NCBI GenBank assembly: GCA_951801675.1
Contig: CATONX010000010.1
Coordinates: 1-64,000 of the forward strand
Origin: an uncultured Eubacteriales bacterium
GTDB taxonomy: Bacteria > Bacillota > Clostridia > Oscillospirales > Acutalibacteraceae
Reading direction: 5' to 3'
DNA: 64,000 nt
Position 1 is the stretch's first letter. Each line of letters opens with the position of its first letter. Below are positions 18,836 through 25,690 of this stretch, piece by piece. The notes under the pieces are model-generated. The model ran no database searches. It had not been told where the DNA came from and was given only the letters and a program-made list of their open reading frames with translations. Made by a program: the position numbers and the translations under genes.

Positions 18836-20359
18836 TTATTTCCGGCGGCTCCTGGAGTTCCCCGCGGATTTGTCCGAAGACTGCTCATATTTATAGCCGT
18901 AGCCGTTGGCGCTGCCGTAACGGGAATATCCATAGCGCTTGTAGCCATATCCATAGCGGCTGTAGCCGAGAACACCGTGACTCTTCTGGGTCTTGTTGAA
19001 GACGCAGCCTACCACCGGTTTATTCTGGGACTGAATGTCTTCAATGGTGCGGTTGATGACTTCCATGTTGCAGAAGTCCTGCTTGATGACCAGAATGGCG
19101 GCGTCCGCGTATTTAGAAAGAGCAGCCGCGTCGGAAACCACATGAGCCGGCGGCGTATCAAACAAGATATAGTCAAACCGCGTTTCCATGGCGGCGACAA
19201 AGGCGTGCATGGCATCCGAGTCCAGAAGCTCCGCCGCGTCGTCCACGCACGGGCCGCTGGTCACCAGAGAAATGCCGAACTTCTCGTTACGGCGAATGAC
19301 GTCATCCACCTGGCATTCGCCCCGCAAAAGATTGGAAAGGCCGGAAATGTCCTTCCCCGGCAGAGAGAAGAGGGCCTGAATGGTAGGCTTTCGCATATCG
19401 CAGTCCACGATCAGGACGCTTTTTTCCTTCTGGGCCAGCACGATGGCAAGGTTGGAAATGACGGTGGATTTGCCTTCGTCCGCCACGGCGCTGGTAACCA
19501 GGAATTTCCGGTATCCGCGGGAAGCGGTTAGGTTCTCCACCTTCACGCGCAGGGATTTGTACGCTTCGATATAAGCAAAGTCAGAGGCGGGGGTGATCAG
19601 CAGCGTGGAGTCCCCTTTTCTGCGGTTGCGGCGCTTGCGCTCCTCATAGGGAATGGAAGCAAAGAGCTTGGCGGAAATGCCGGTGTAGATGTCCGTTTCA
19701 CTCTGCACCGTGCGGGAAAAGAGCATGGACAGCCAGATGATCAGCGCACCGAGCCCCAGACCCAGCAGAATCCCCAGAAGCGGATATAAAAGCTTGCTGT
19801 CCGAGGGGTTGCGAAGGGTGGGATATTCTGGCCGGTCAATGACGTTAACCTGGATATTGGGAAAATTCTGTTTCATTTCAGGCTGTGCCACCACGTCCGC
19901 CAGCGCATCTGCAATGCGGAAGGAATGGTTGGGGTTTTCGGTGGTGACAATCAGCTCAATCATATTGGTGGATCCCTTTTGCCGGAGAGAAATGGAATCC
20001 TTGATGTCCTGCCGTTCCAAAACCAGGTTTTCCTCCTGCAGCGAGTCACGTACCTTGTCGGCAATGGTATTGCTGGTCATAAACACCCGGTAGGACTCCC
20101 CGTACCATTGCACCAGCGCCGTATCGCTGTTGGTGGAGATGCCGTTTTGGGAGATGGTCAGGTTGAGGGACAGAAGCATCTTGGATGTATAGGTGGGGTT
20201 ATCGGTGATGGAAGCGAGGAGAAAGCCCAAAACTCCCATCAAAAAGACCAAGGCAACGGGAATCCACCAGAACTTCTTCGTCTGGCGGAAAAACTTAATA
20301 AGCCCCATTGCGCTGCTGGACGTGGTCGAGGCGGTGGAACCGTGTGTTTGTTCGTACAT
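18836..20359 (-). CDS. Fused chain-length determinant / bacterial tyrosine kinase (Wzc-like)
   Basis: 507 residues. A Wzz domain has two membrane helices (about residues 31-50 and 192-213) flanking an extracytoplasmic loop. The cytoplasmic BY-kinase domain has Walker A SAVADEGKST (291-298 core), Walker A' VLIVDCDMRKP (315-325) and Walker B YILFDTPP (396-403). The tail is a tyrosine cluster (YSRYGYGYKRYGYSRYG and YGYKYEQ, ~466-492), the autophosphorylation site. It controls polysaccharide polymerisation and export. Most Firmicutes split these parts into two proteins (CapA/CapB); here they are one chain, as in proteobacterial Wzc. The ATG at 20359 follows GGAGG by 7 bases. Confidence 0.92.
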   Translation of the reverse strand: MYEQTHGSTASTTSSSAMGLIKFFRQTKKFWWIPVALVFLMGVLGFLLASITDNPTYTSKMLLSLNLTISQNGISTNSDTALVQWYGESYRVFMTSNTIADKVRDSLQEENLVLERQDIKDSISLRQKGSTNMIELIVTTENPNHSFRIADALADVVAQPEMKQNFPNIQVNVIDRPEYPTLRNPSDSKLLYPLLGILLGLGLGALIIWLSMLFSRTVQSETDIYTGISAKLFASIPYEERKRRNRRKGDSTLLITPASDFAYIEAYKSLRVKVENLTASRGYRKFLVTSAVADEGKSTVISNLAIVLAQKEKSVLIVDCDMRKPTIQALFSLPGKDISGLSNLLRGECQVDDVIRRNEKFGISLVTSGPCVDDAAELLDSDAMHAFVAAMETRFDYILFDTPPAHVVSDAAALSKYADAAILVIKQDFCNMEVINRTIEDIQSQNKPVVGCVFNKTQKSHGVLGYSRYGYGYKRYGYSRYGSANGYGYKYEQSSDKSAGNSRSRRK

Positions 20360-20547
20360 GAAAGTACCTCCAAAGATGCGCGGATTAGCGCCAATCAATA
20401 TATGGATAGGTTTTCCGCATTCGTCCCGATTATAAGCGGCGAAAAAAATCCGCACATTTCCTTTGGATTTGCGGCAATCGGGCCGCCGGCTGAAAGAAGC
20501 GGCGGTCAGGGAAAAACTGTGTACAAATAATAGCATAACTACCCAAT

Positions 20548-20576
20548 ATCATAGTATCGATCATGCAATTTGTCAA
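20548..20576 (-). promoter_or_regulatory. Strong sigma-A promoter of the exopolysaccharide operon
   Basis: Minus-strand TTGACA (20571-20576) and TATGAT (20548-20553) are 17 bases apart. The transcript would carry a 5' leader of about 180 bases before the kinase gene; I see no recognised riboswitch in that leader. Confidence 0.85.
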
Positions 20577-20630
20577 TCATCTTTCTTATGTTCACGGGCA
20601 CTTAAAACCGGCGCTGTCACGCAATCAATC

Positions 20631-20670
20631 AGGAAGGAGCCATGGGCATTTGGGCCCATGGCTCCTTCCT
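20631..20670. terminator. Perfect 17-bp hairpin
   Basis: AGGAAGGAGCCATGGGC pairs perfectly with GCCCATGGCTCCTTCCT around a 6-base loop. It is placed between the exopolysaccharide promoter and the sigma-like gene, so it insulates the two transcription units. It has no long T-run on either side. Confidence 0.65.
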
Positions 20671-20731
20671 AAGAAAATGCAGACAAAAATCAGCCGGACG
20701 ATTGCACTTCGCCTCTCTGCTGGAGTATAAT

Positions 20732-20758
20732 AAAAAACAGCTCTTTGCGCTGTTTTTT
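20732..20758 (-). terminator. Intrinsic terminator of the sigma-like gene
   Basis: On the minus strand AAAAAACAGC and GCTGTTTTTT form a stem closing a 7-base loop and ending in a run of six T. It lies ~105 bases after the stop of the gene ending at 20865. Confidence 0.75.
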
Positions 20759-20864
20759 GCGCGTACGGCCACTTCTATGGCCGTAATGATTGCCCCCGCA
20801 CGTCCTCCTGCTGTTATGGAAGAGGACGGGACAGGGCAAGCCGGAAGAACCAACCCGTTGACGG

Positions 20865-21272
20865 TCAATCCTCCGACAGGCCATACATGGCTACGGTAAA
20901 ATCCCGCAAGGCGGCGTTATGGCGGTAATAAATGCTGCGCCGCTCATAGCCGAGCTCGTCCATCAGCTCGTCTAAGTAATAGTCGGTGCGGTGGATGTAG
21001 AACCGGTCGAGAATGGTACGCTGCTCGGGTGTGAGCACGGCCAGGCCCCGGTCAATGCGTTCCTTGCCCGAACGGCGGTAGGCTAAGATGGACTCCAGGT
21101 GCGCCCGCTGGGCGCAAAGGGAGATGCGTTCCTCCAGATGCTCCTTTTGAGAAAGCTCCTGGGAGGCCAGTCGGCAATCGATTTCCCCGATGCTCTGGGC
21201 CAGATTTTCGATGGCGGCGCACAAGAGCCGGTATCCGCTCAGGCTTTCCTTTGCCAGCAATTTATAGTCCAA
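20865..21272 (-). CDS. Sigma-70 region 4-like DNA-binding protein, LexA-box promoter
   Basis: 135 residues. The N-terminal two thirds are helical and charged (YRLLCAAIENLAQSIGEIDC; QKEHLEERISLCAQRAHLES). The C-terminus looks like a sigma-70 region 4 helix-turn-helix (LTPEQRTILDRFYIHRTDYY ... MDELGYERRSIYYRHNAALRDF). This layout recalls ArpU/phage late regulators, but no phage gene is adjacent. I chose the TTG at 21272, seven bases after GGAGGG. The promoter 85 bases upstream overlaps a near-consensus LexA box, so it should be induced by DNA damage. Function not recognised; a cryptic-phage-derived regulator is one possibility. Confidence 0.75.
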   Translation of the reverse strand: MDYKLLAKESLSGYRLLCAAIENLAQSIGEIDCRLASQELSQKEHLEERISLCAQRAHLESILAYRRSGKERIDRGLAVLTPEQRTILDRFYIHRTDYYLDELMDELGYERRSIYYRHNAALRDFTVAMYGLSED

Positions 21273-21329
21273 AAAGAATCCCTCCACTCTTTTTTCACAG
21301 GAATTTCATTGAAGAACAAAGAAATTTAA

Positions 21330-21344
21330 GTGAATAATAATCAC
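21330..21344. promoter_or_regulatory. GTGA-N7-TCAC 15-mer in the 5' leader of the sigma-like gene
   Basis: The sequence GTGAATAATAATCAC has the same length and ends as the palindromic 15-mers of the 38.4-39.3 kb array. It lies just downstream of the -10 of the LexA-controlled promoter. It does not extend into a longer hairpin, so a protein-binding site is more likely than an RNA structure. Confidence 0.4.
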
Positions 21345-21356
21345 ATTTCCAAACAG

Positions 21357-21396
21357 AGTTTACCACATCTCCACGAGAAAATCAAACGTTTGTTCG
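21357..21396 (-). promoter_or_regulatory. Promoter overlapping a LexA (SOS) box
   Basis: Minus-strand -35 TTGATT (21380-21385) and -10 TAAACT (21357-21362) are 17 bases apart. The minus-strand text CGAACAAACGTTTG (21383-21396) fits the Gram-positive LexA/DinR consensus CGAAC-N4-GTTYG and overlaps the -35 by three bases. LexA would block RNA polymerase here. Confidence 0.7.
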
Positions 21397-21419
21397 AATA
21401 TTTTTTCCAAATGCGCATG

Positions 21420-21447
21420 CAAGTACCAGTTTCTGGACTGGTGCTTG
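21420..21447 (+). other. Hairpin upstream of the CDF exporter gene
   Basis: CAAGTACCAG pairs with CTGGTGCTTG (one G-T wobble) around 8 bases, ending ~33 bases before the GTG start. It could be a leader structure controlling the exporter. It does not show the conserved yybP-ykoY manganese riboswitch text. Confidence 0.35.
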
Positions 21448-21480
21448 TATTTCGCGGCAGAAAGAGGAGGCACAACATCC

Positions 21481-22653
21481 GTGACAGCTTGGCTTATTCG
21501 GCGCTTTGTTAGGGACGCGGACCAGGTGAAGGACCCGGCAGTGCGCCGCAGGTATGGAATTTTGGGAGGCGCAGTGGGTATCGCGTGCAACCTGCTTTTG
21601 TTTCTGATGAAGTTTCTCACCGGCGTGTTCACCGGCTCGGTGGCGATCTCGGCGGACGCATTCAATAACCTTTCCGACGCGGGGTCCTCGGTGGTGACGG
21701 TGGCGGGCTTTCAGCTCAGCGGCAAAAAGCCGGACAAAAAGCATCCTTTCGGCTACGGCCGCATCGAGTATGTAGCAGGCCTGTGCATCTCCATGGTGAT
21801 TTTGCTGGTAGGCTTTGAATTCCTGCGTACCTCTATTGATAAGGTCATGCATCCTGAAACGGCGGCCTTTTCCTGGGTATCGGTTCTTGTGCTGGGGGCA
21901 TCCATTTTGGTAAAGCTGTGGATGGGCCTCTTCAATGGGAAAATCGGCAAGTCCATCGGTTCGGCTACGGTAGGGGCAGCCGCCATGGACAGCCTCAGCG
22001 ACGTGGCGGCTACCTCAGTGGTTTTGGTTTCGGTTTTTCTTTCCCAGGTTACCGATTTCCCTGTGGACGGAGTGGCCGGTATCGTGGTGGCTCTCTTTAT
22101 TCTTTGGGCGGGGGTCACCACCGCAAAGGACACCCTTTCTCCGCTTTTGGGCCAGCCGCCCGATCCAAAGCTTGTTAGGGACATTGAGGAGAGCATGCTC
22201 TCCTATGAGGGCATCGGCGGGGTACACGACCTGATCGTACATAGCTACGGCCCCGGCCGCATCATTGCTTCGGTGCACGCGGAGGTTCCGGCCAACGCGG
22301 ATATTTTAAAGATGCACGAGACCATCGACTTGGCGGAAAAGGAGATTTCCGCCAAGCTGGGGATCATGCTCATCGTTCATTTCGATCCCATCCTTACCGA
22401 CGACGAGCGCATCAACGACCTGCACCGCACCGCTTCGGACATGGTACGGCAGATCGACCCGGCCCTGTCTTTGCATGACTTTCGGGTAGTGGATGGGGAA
22501 AACCGCATCAACCTGATTTTCGACGTGGTGGTGCCCTATGATTACCCGGTGACCGACGAAAAGCTGGAAGAGCGAATGGATGCCGCACTCAAAGCAGTGG
22601 ACCCGCGGTTTTTCGCCGTGGTGAGCTTTGACCGGAGCTTCCTGGGAGAGTGA
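21481..22653 (+). CDS. Cation diffusion facilitator (CDF) family metal exporter
   Basis: 390 residues with six predicted membrane helices and a C-terminal cytoplasmic domain. The metal sites are visible: SADAFNNLSDAGSS in TM2 (NxxxD) and AAMDSLSDVAAT in TM5 (DxxxD), with the CDF signature HPFGYGRIEYVAG between. The lack of His at these positions is more typical of Mn(II)-type than Zn(II)-type exporters (family knowledge; specificity inferred). It exchanges cytoplasmic metal for protons. I take the GTG at 21481, preceded by AGAGGAGG; an in-frame TTG at 21445 lacks a site. Confidence 0.9.
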   Translation: MTAWLIRRFVRDADQVKDPAVRRRYGILGGAVGIACNLLLFLMKFLTGVFTGSVAISADAFNNLSDAGSSVVTVAGFQLSGKKPDKKHPFGYGRIEYVAGLCISMVILLVGFEFLRTSIDKVMHPETAAFSWVSVLVLGASILVKLWMGLFNGKIGKSIGSATVGAAAMDSLSDVAATSVVLVSVFLSQVTDFPVDGVAGIVVALFILWAGVTTAKDTLSPLLGQPPDPKLVRDIEESMLSYEGIGGVHDLIVHSYGPGRIIASVHAEVPANADILKMHETIDLAEKEISAKLGIMLIVHFDPILTDDERINDLHRTASDMVRQIDPALSLHDFRVVDGENRINLIFDVVVPYDYPVTDEKLEERMDAALKAVDPRFFAVVSFDRSFLGE

Positions 22654-22659
22654 GCGGAC

Positions 22660-22695
22660 AAAAAAATACGCCTGCCCCAATTCGGGCAGGCGTAT
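22660..22695. terminator. Bidirectional terminator between CDF gene and acpP
   Basis: ATACGCCTGCCC and GGGCAGGCGTAT form a 12-bp stem. On the minus strand it is followed by seven T, so it mainly ends acpP transcription, but it also serves the convergent CDF gene. Confidence 0.9.
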
Positions 22696-22713
22696 CACAG
22701 AAGTTTGCGTTGC

Positions 22714-22941
22714 TTAGCTGTTGCCTTCGATGAACTTCACCAGATTGCCGACAGTACGGATGTTGTCGACTTCGCTGTCCGGGATTTCCACATCGAATTC
22801 ATCCTCAAGCGTCATGAGCAGGTCCACGACGTCTAAGGAATCCGCGCCCAGATCCTCGGCAATGTTCGTCTCCAGAGTGATTTTATCCTCCTCTACGTCG
22901 AACTGCTCCGCGAGGATTGCCTTAATCTTCTCAAAGACCAT
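22714..22941 (-). CDS. acpP: Acyl carrier protein
   Basis: 75 acidic residues. The phosphopantetheine attachment site is GADSLDVVDLLM (Ser ~36), with the usual helix I (VFEKIKAILAEQFDVEEDKI) and the C-terminal helix ending VKFIEGNS. It carries growing acyl chains in fatty acid synthesis in the cytoplasm. The ATG at 22941 is 7 bases after GGAGGT; an upstream GTG at 22950 overlaps that site. It stands alone, away from fab genes. TATAAT at 23009-23014 on the minus strand is a likely -10 without a clear -35. Confidence 0.96.
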   Translation of the reverse strand: MVFEKIKAILAEQFDVEEDKITLETNIAEDLGADSLDVVDLLMTLEDEFDVEIPDSEVDNIRTVGNLVKFIEGNS

Positions 22942-23267
22942 GTTGGACACCTCCTATTCTATCCGGTTGTACTGAAAAGAGAGTGGACAGGTTCTTGTCT
23001 TACCACTTATTATACTTCCGGTTGATCGGCGTTATGACACGCGTTTTGCGGGAAAACGGCTGCTGTGAAAAAAACACAGCAGACATTAGGTAAAATATTA
23101 TTCATATCCAGTTGGTTTGTCAATAGACAATTTCGATAGCTTTCAAAGAAAATATTCAGCACCCTGGCCAAACGGAAAGATTGTCGGTCGAGGCTGCTTG
23201 TTTTTTGGTGGTTTTGGCAGAATCTTCGGGTATTTCCAGGATCGATTCAGATGGGAGCGCTGTACGT
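22942..23267. other. Divergent intergenic region between acpP and aroE
   Basis: No gene is seen in these 326 bases. It holds the TATAAT of acpP (23009-23014, minus), a hairpin at 23060-23082 (CTGCTGTG, seven A, CACAGCAG) and a short palindrome TTGTC-aata-GACAA at 23117-23130. No confident aroE promoter could be assigned. Confidence 0.5.
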
Positions 23268-24113
23268 ATGAACCGGAAATTTGTTGTGATCGGGTCCCCG
23301 CTGGGCCATTCTATGTCCCCTTTCATTCATGAGAAGCTGTTTGCCAAAAAGGGAATCAAAGCGGAATACGGGATGAGAGAAATCCCGCCCGGGCAGCTTG
23401 CAGAGCAGAAAGAAGCCCTCGCCGCGTTGGACGGGTTTAACATCACCATTCCCCATAAAGAGGCGATTATTCCGCTGCTCGACGGGCTTGACAACCGGGC
23501 AGCCCTCTATGGGGCGGTTAACACCGTGCGCTGTGAAGGCGGACGGATGATCGGGTATAACACCGACTGCGCCGGGTTTTTGCGCGCGTTGGCGGGGGCT
23601 GGGGTTTCTCTTGGAAGCCGGGTGGCCGTGCTGGGGGCAGGAGGCGCCGCGCGGATGATGGTGTTCGAAGCGGCGGCGGCCGGCGCAAAGGTAACCATCG
23701 CGGCCCGTCCTTCCGGCCTCGCCCGGGCGCAGGCGGTCAAGCGGGAGGCAGAAGAAAAGCTTTCCGGCGCCTCCATTGAGGTGACCACTCTACAGGAGCT
23801 CCAAGGAGACTTCGACCTTCTCTGCAACGGCACGCCGGTGGGCATGTTCCCCCACCCCGACGCCTGCCCGGTGGACCCGGCGGTTCTCGACCGGGTGGGT
23901 GCGGTGTTCGACGCGATCTATAACCCGGCGGACACGGTGCTGCTAAGGGAAGCGGCAAAGAGGAGTGTTCCCGCAGTAGGCGGGATGCCTATGCTGGTAT
24001 GGCAGGCGGCGGTGGCCCAGGAGATTTGGTTCCCGGTGACCTTCACCCAAGAGGAAGCGGCGGATGTGATCGGAGAAGCGGGCGAGGAGCTTCGCCGCAA
24101 AAGCGGAAAATAA
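23268..24113 (+). CDS. aroE: Shikimate dehydrogenase (NADP+)
   Basis: 281 residues. Reduces 3-dehydroshikimate to shikimate in the chorismate pathway. Substrate site: IGSPLGHSMSPFIHEKLF near the N-terminus, NITIPHKEAIIPLLD (catalytic Lys) and GAVNTVRCEGGRMIGYNTDCAGF. Rossmann Gly-rich loop: VAVLGAGGAARMMVFE (~ residues 120-135). C-terminal VGGMPMLVWQAAVAQEIW. Start ATG at 23268 follows a weak GGGAG; the frame is open upstream. It is separate from the divergent aro operon that supplies the other pathway enzymes; aroD and aroK are not in the window. Confidence 0.93.
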   Translation: MNRKFVVIGSPLGHSMSPFIHEKLFAKKGIKAEYGMREIPPGQLAEQKEALAALDGFNITIPHKEAIIPLLDGLDNRAALYGAVNTVRCEGGRMIGYNTDCAGFLRALAGAGVSLGSRVAVLGAGGAARMMVFEAAAAGAKVTIAARPSGLARAQAVKREAEEKLSGASIEVTTLQELQGDFDLLCNGTPVGMFPHPDACPVDPAVLDRVGAVFDAIYNPADTVLLREAAKRSVPAVGGMPMLVWQAAVAQEIWFPVTFTQEEAADVIGEAGEELRRKSGK

Positions 24114-24205
24114 GAGGCTTTGCAGGATGCTGCCTTGAGCTGATCTACCGTCCTTCCCCAAACGGCTCACCGGCTGAAAATAAGTCGGACCAATCCCAAA
24201 AAAGG

Positions 24206-24246
24206 GAGGCGGACACCCACTCATATGGGTGCCCGTCTCTCTTTTT
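24206..24246 (+). terminator. Terminator after aroE
   Basis: GAGGCGGACACCCA pairs with TGGGTGCCCGTCTC (one mismatch, one wobble), followed by TCTTTTT. Confidence 0.85.
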
Positions 24247-24313
24247 GCAGTCCGCATAATGGGACAGAATAAAAATTTTCGGTGAAAAATAGTTACCGGA
24301 GGGATGAAATTTA

Positions 24314-24352
24314 CGAACATATGTGCTATACTCCGATTAGAACATATATTCG
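24314..24352 (+). promoter_or_regulatory. Promoter region with two LexA-like boxes
   Basis: The -10 TATACT (24327-24332) sits between two near matches to CGAAC-N4-GTTCG: CGAACATATGTGCT (24314-24327) and AGAACATATATTCG (24339-24352). Each has one arm mismatch and both share the ATAT centre. No good -35 is visible. The placement, one box overlapping the -10 and one at the start point, fits LexA repression of the small gene that follows. Confidence 0.5.
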
Positions 24353-24370
24353 CAATCAGGAGGGATTTCT

Positions 24371-24610
24371 ATGTTGTTTGCATCCATCTTTTTTGATATC
24401 ACGGCCGTCATTCTTCTGATCCTGGGGTTTGTATTCGAGGACCGGCTTGCAAAGGCCGAGCGCAGGCTCTTTCGCCGGATCCGGCGGGCCTTTACGGTAG
24501 GCGGGCGCCGGGCGAAGGAGTCAAATGTCCGCCGTCTCGCCGCTCTCCCGCCTCGCCGCGTAGTTGCCCAGGAAGGTGAATTCCGGCAGGTCGCCGGAAA
24601 GCGCGCATAG
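24371..24610 (+). CDS. Small putative SOS-induced membrane protein
   Basis: 79 residues. An N-terminal hydrophobic helix (ASIFFDITAVILLILGFVF, residues ~4-22) is followed by a short, strongly basic tail (RLAKAERRLFRRIRRAF, GGRRAKE). It has an excellent ribosome binding site (CAGGAGGGATTTCT then ATG) and a promoter flanked by two LexA-like boxes. The layout, a single helix plus LexA control, recalls SOS-induced division inhibitors such as YneA, but I see no LysM domain and no sequence match. The last ~30 codons are antisense to the pheA 3' end. Function not known. Confidence 0.5.
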   Translation: MLFASIFFDITAVILLILGFVFEDRLAKAERRLFRRIRRAFTVGGRRAKESNVRRLAALPPRRVVAQEGEFRQVAGKRA

Positions 24611-25678
24611 GAGAGACAGGGTGTCCTTCGTCCTGGCCGAACCGGTGAAGTCCAGATAGAACAGGTATTCAAACCGGCTGTTTTCCATGGGACGGGATTC
24701 GATCTTCGTTAAGTTGAGCCCGCAGGCGGCAAACCGGGACAGGATCCGATGCAGCGAGCCGGTTACATGGGGCAGGGAAAAGGAGAGGCTGATTTTGTCC
24801 GCCTCCGGCTCAATGATAAGGGTGCGGGAGATGACGATGAAGCGGGTGGTGTTGCCCCCGATGTCCTGCGCCGGCTTTTTGAGGATCACAAGGCCGTTTT
24901 TCTGGGCGGCCTGGGCCGAGCAGATGGCGGCGTTGGCAGGGTCCCCCTCCTTTGCCACTAAGTCGGCGGCGATGGCGGTGTTATCGCAGGCGACCGCCTC
25001 GGCGGAGCACGCGTCAATGATCCCTCTGCACTGGTTTAGCCCCTGGGGATGGGAGTAAATGCGCCGGATGGAGGAAAGGGTCGCCCCGGGTACGCCGCAC
25101 AGGCAGTGGTCAATGGGGAGCATCTCTTCCCCGGCGATGAAGAACCGGTGCTTTAGAAGCAGGTCGTACACCTCTTCCACCGACCCGGCGGTGGAGTTCT
25201 CCACCGGAACGACTCCAAAAGTGGCCTCGCCCTTTTTTACCGCGTCGAACACGTCGTAAAACCGGGGATAGAACGCAAGGGTGCTGTTTGGAAAGAGGTT
25301 CTTCGCCGCCAGGGAGGAAAAGCTTCCTTTGGTTCCCGGGCAGGCGATGACCGCGTCCACCCGTTCGCGCAGGGGCGCCGCGTCGGCGTGCTCGATCTGT
25401 TCACGCAGCTCCTTCCCGCCGCCCAGCAGATTATGCTGCAAAGCGCGGGACACGTCCATCATAGTTTGAAACACGATCTTGGCCGGCGCCGCATAGGCGT
25501 CGGCTTTTTTGGTTACGTCGCTTAGGATTTCCTGCTCGCGCTGCTGGTTATAGATGGGCTGCCCGGTTTGCGCCTTGATGCGGGCCACCTGAGCCGCCGC
25601 GTCCATCCGGCGCAAAAATAGACGCAGCATCTGTTCGTCAATTTGGTCAATTTCCTTGCGGACTTCTTCTAACTTCAT
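24521..25678 (-). CDS. pheA: Bifunctional chorismate mutase / prephenate dehydratase (P-protein)
   Basis: 385 residues with three parts. The AroQ chorismate mutase is residues ~1-85 (VRKEIDQIDEQMLRLFLRRM ... VFQTMMDVSRALQ). The prephenate dehydratase domain is ~110-290 (YPRFYDVFDAVKKGEATFGV, VPVENSTAGSVEEVYDLL, HPQGLNQC). The ACT regulatory domain is ~300-375 (VTGSLHRILSRFAACGLNLT, KIESRPMENSRFEYLFYLD, with the ESRP motif that binds Phe). It converts chorismate to phenylpyruvate and should be feedback-inhibited by Phe. It is the last gene of the aro operon, 12 bases after aroC. Its 3' end overlaps a small opposite-strand ORF. Confidence 0.95.
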   Translation of the reverse strand: MKLEEVRKEIDQIDEQMLRLFLRRMDAAAQVARIKAQTGQPIYNQQREQEILSDVTKKADAYAAPAKIVFQTMMDVSRALQHNLLGGGKELREQIEHADAAPLRERVDAVIACPGTKGSFSSLAAKNLFPNSTLAFYPRFYDVFDAVKKGEATFGVVPVENSTAGSVEEVYDLLLKHRFFIAGEEMLPIDHCLCGVPGATLSSIRRIYSHPQGLNQCRGIIDACSAEAVACDNTAIAADLVAKEGDPANAAICSAQAAQKNGLVILKKPAQDIGGNTTRFIVISRTLIIEPEADKISLSFSLPHVTGSLHRILSRFAACGLNLTKIESRPMENSRFEYLFYLDFTGSARTKDTLSLLCALSGDLPEFTFLGNYAARRESGETADI

Positions 25679-25690
25679 GGGTGTCTCTCC

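Noticed and set aside
20629..20899. Overlapping ORFs between the exopolysaccharide promoter and the sigma-like gene
   Set aside because: They contain the terminator hairpins at 20631-20670 and 20732-20758 and have no ribosome binding sites.
22942..23267. FapR operator or known riboswitch before acpP/aroE
   Set aside because: No FapR-type palindrome or conserved riboswitch core could be read; only a small A-loop hairpin is present.
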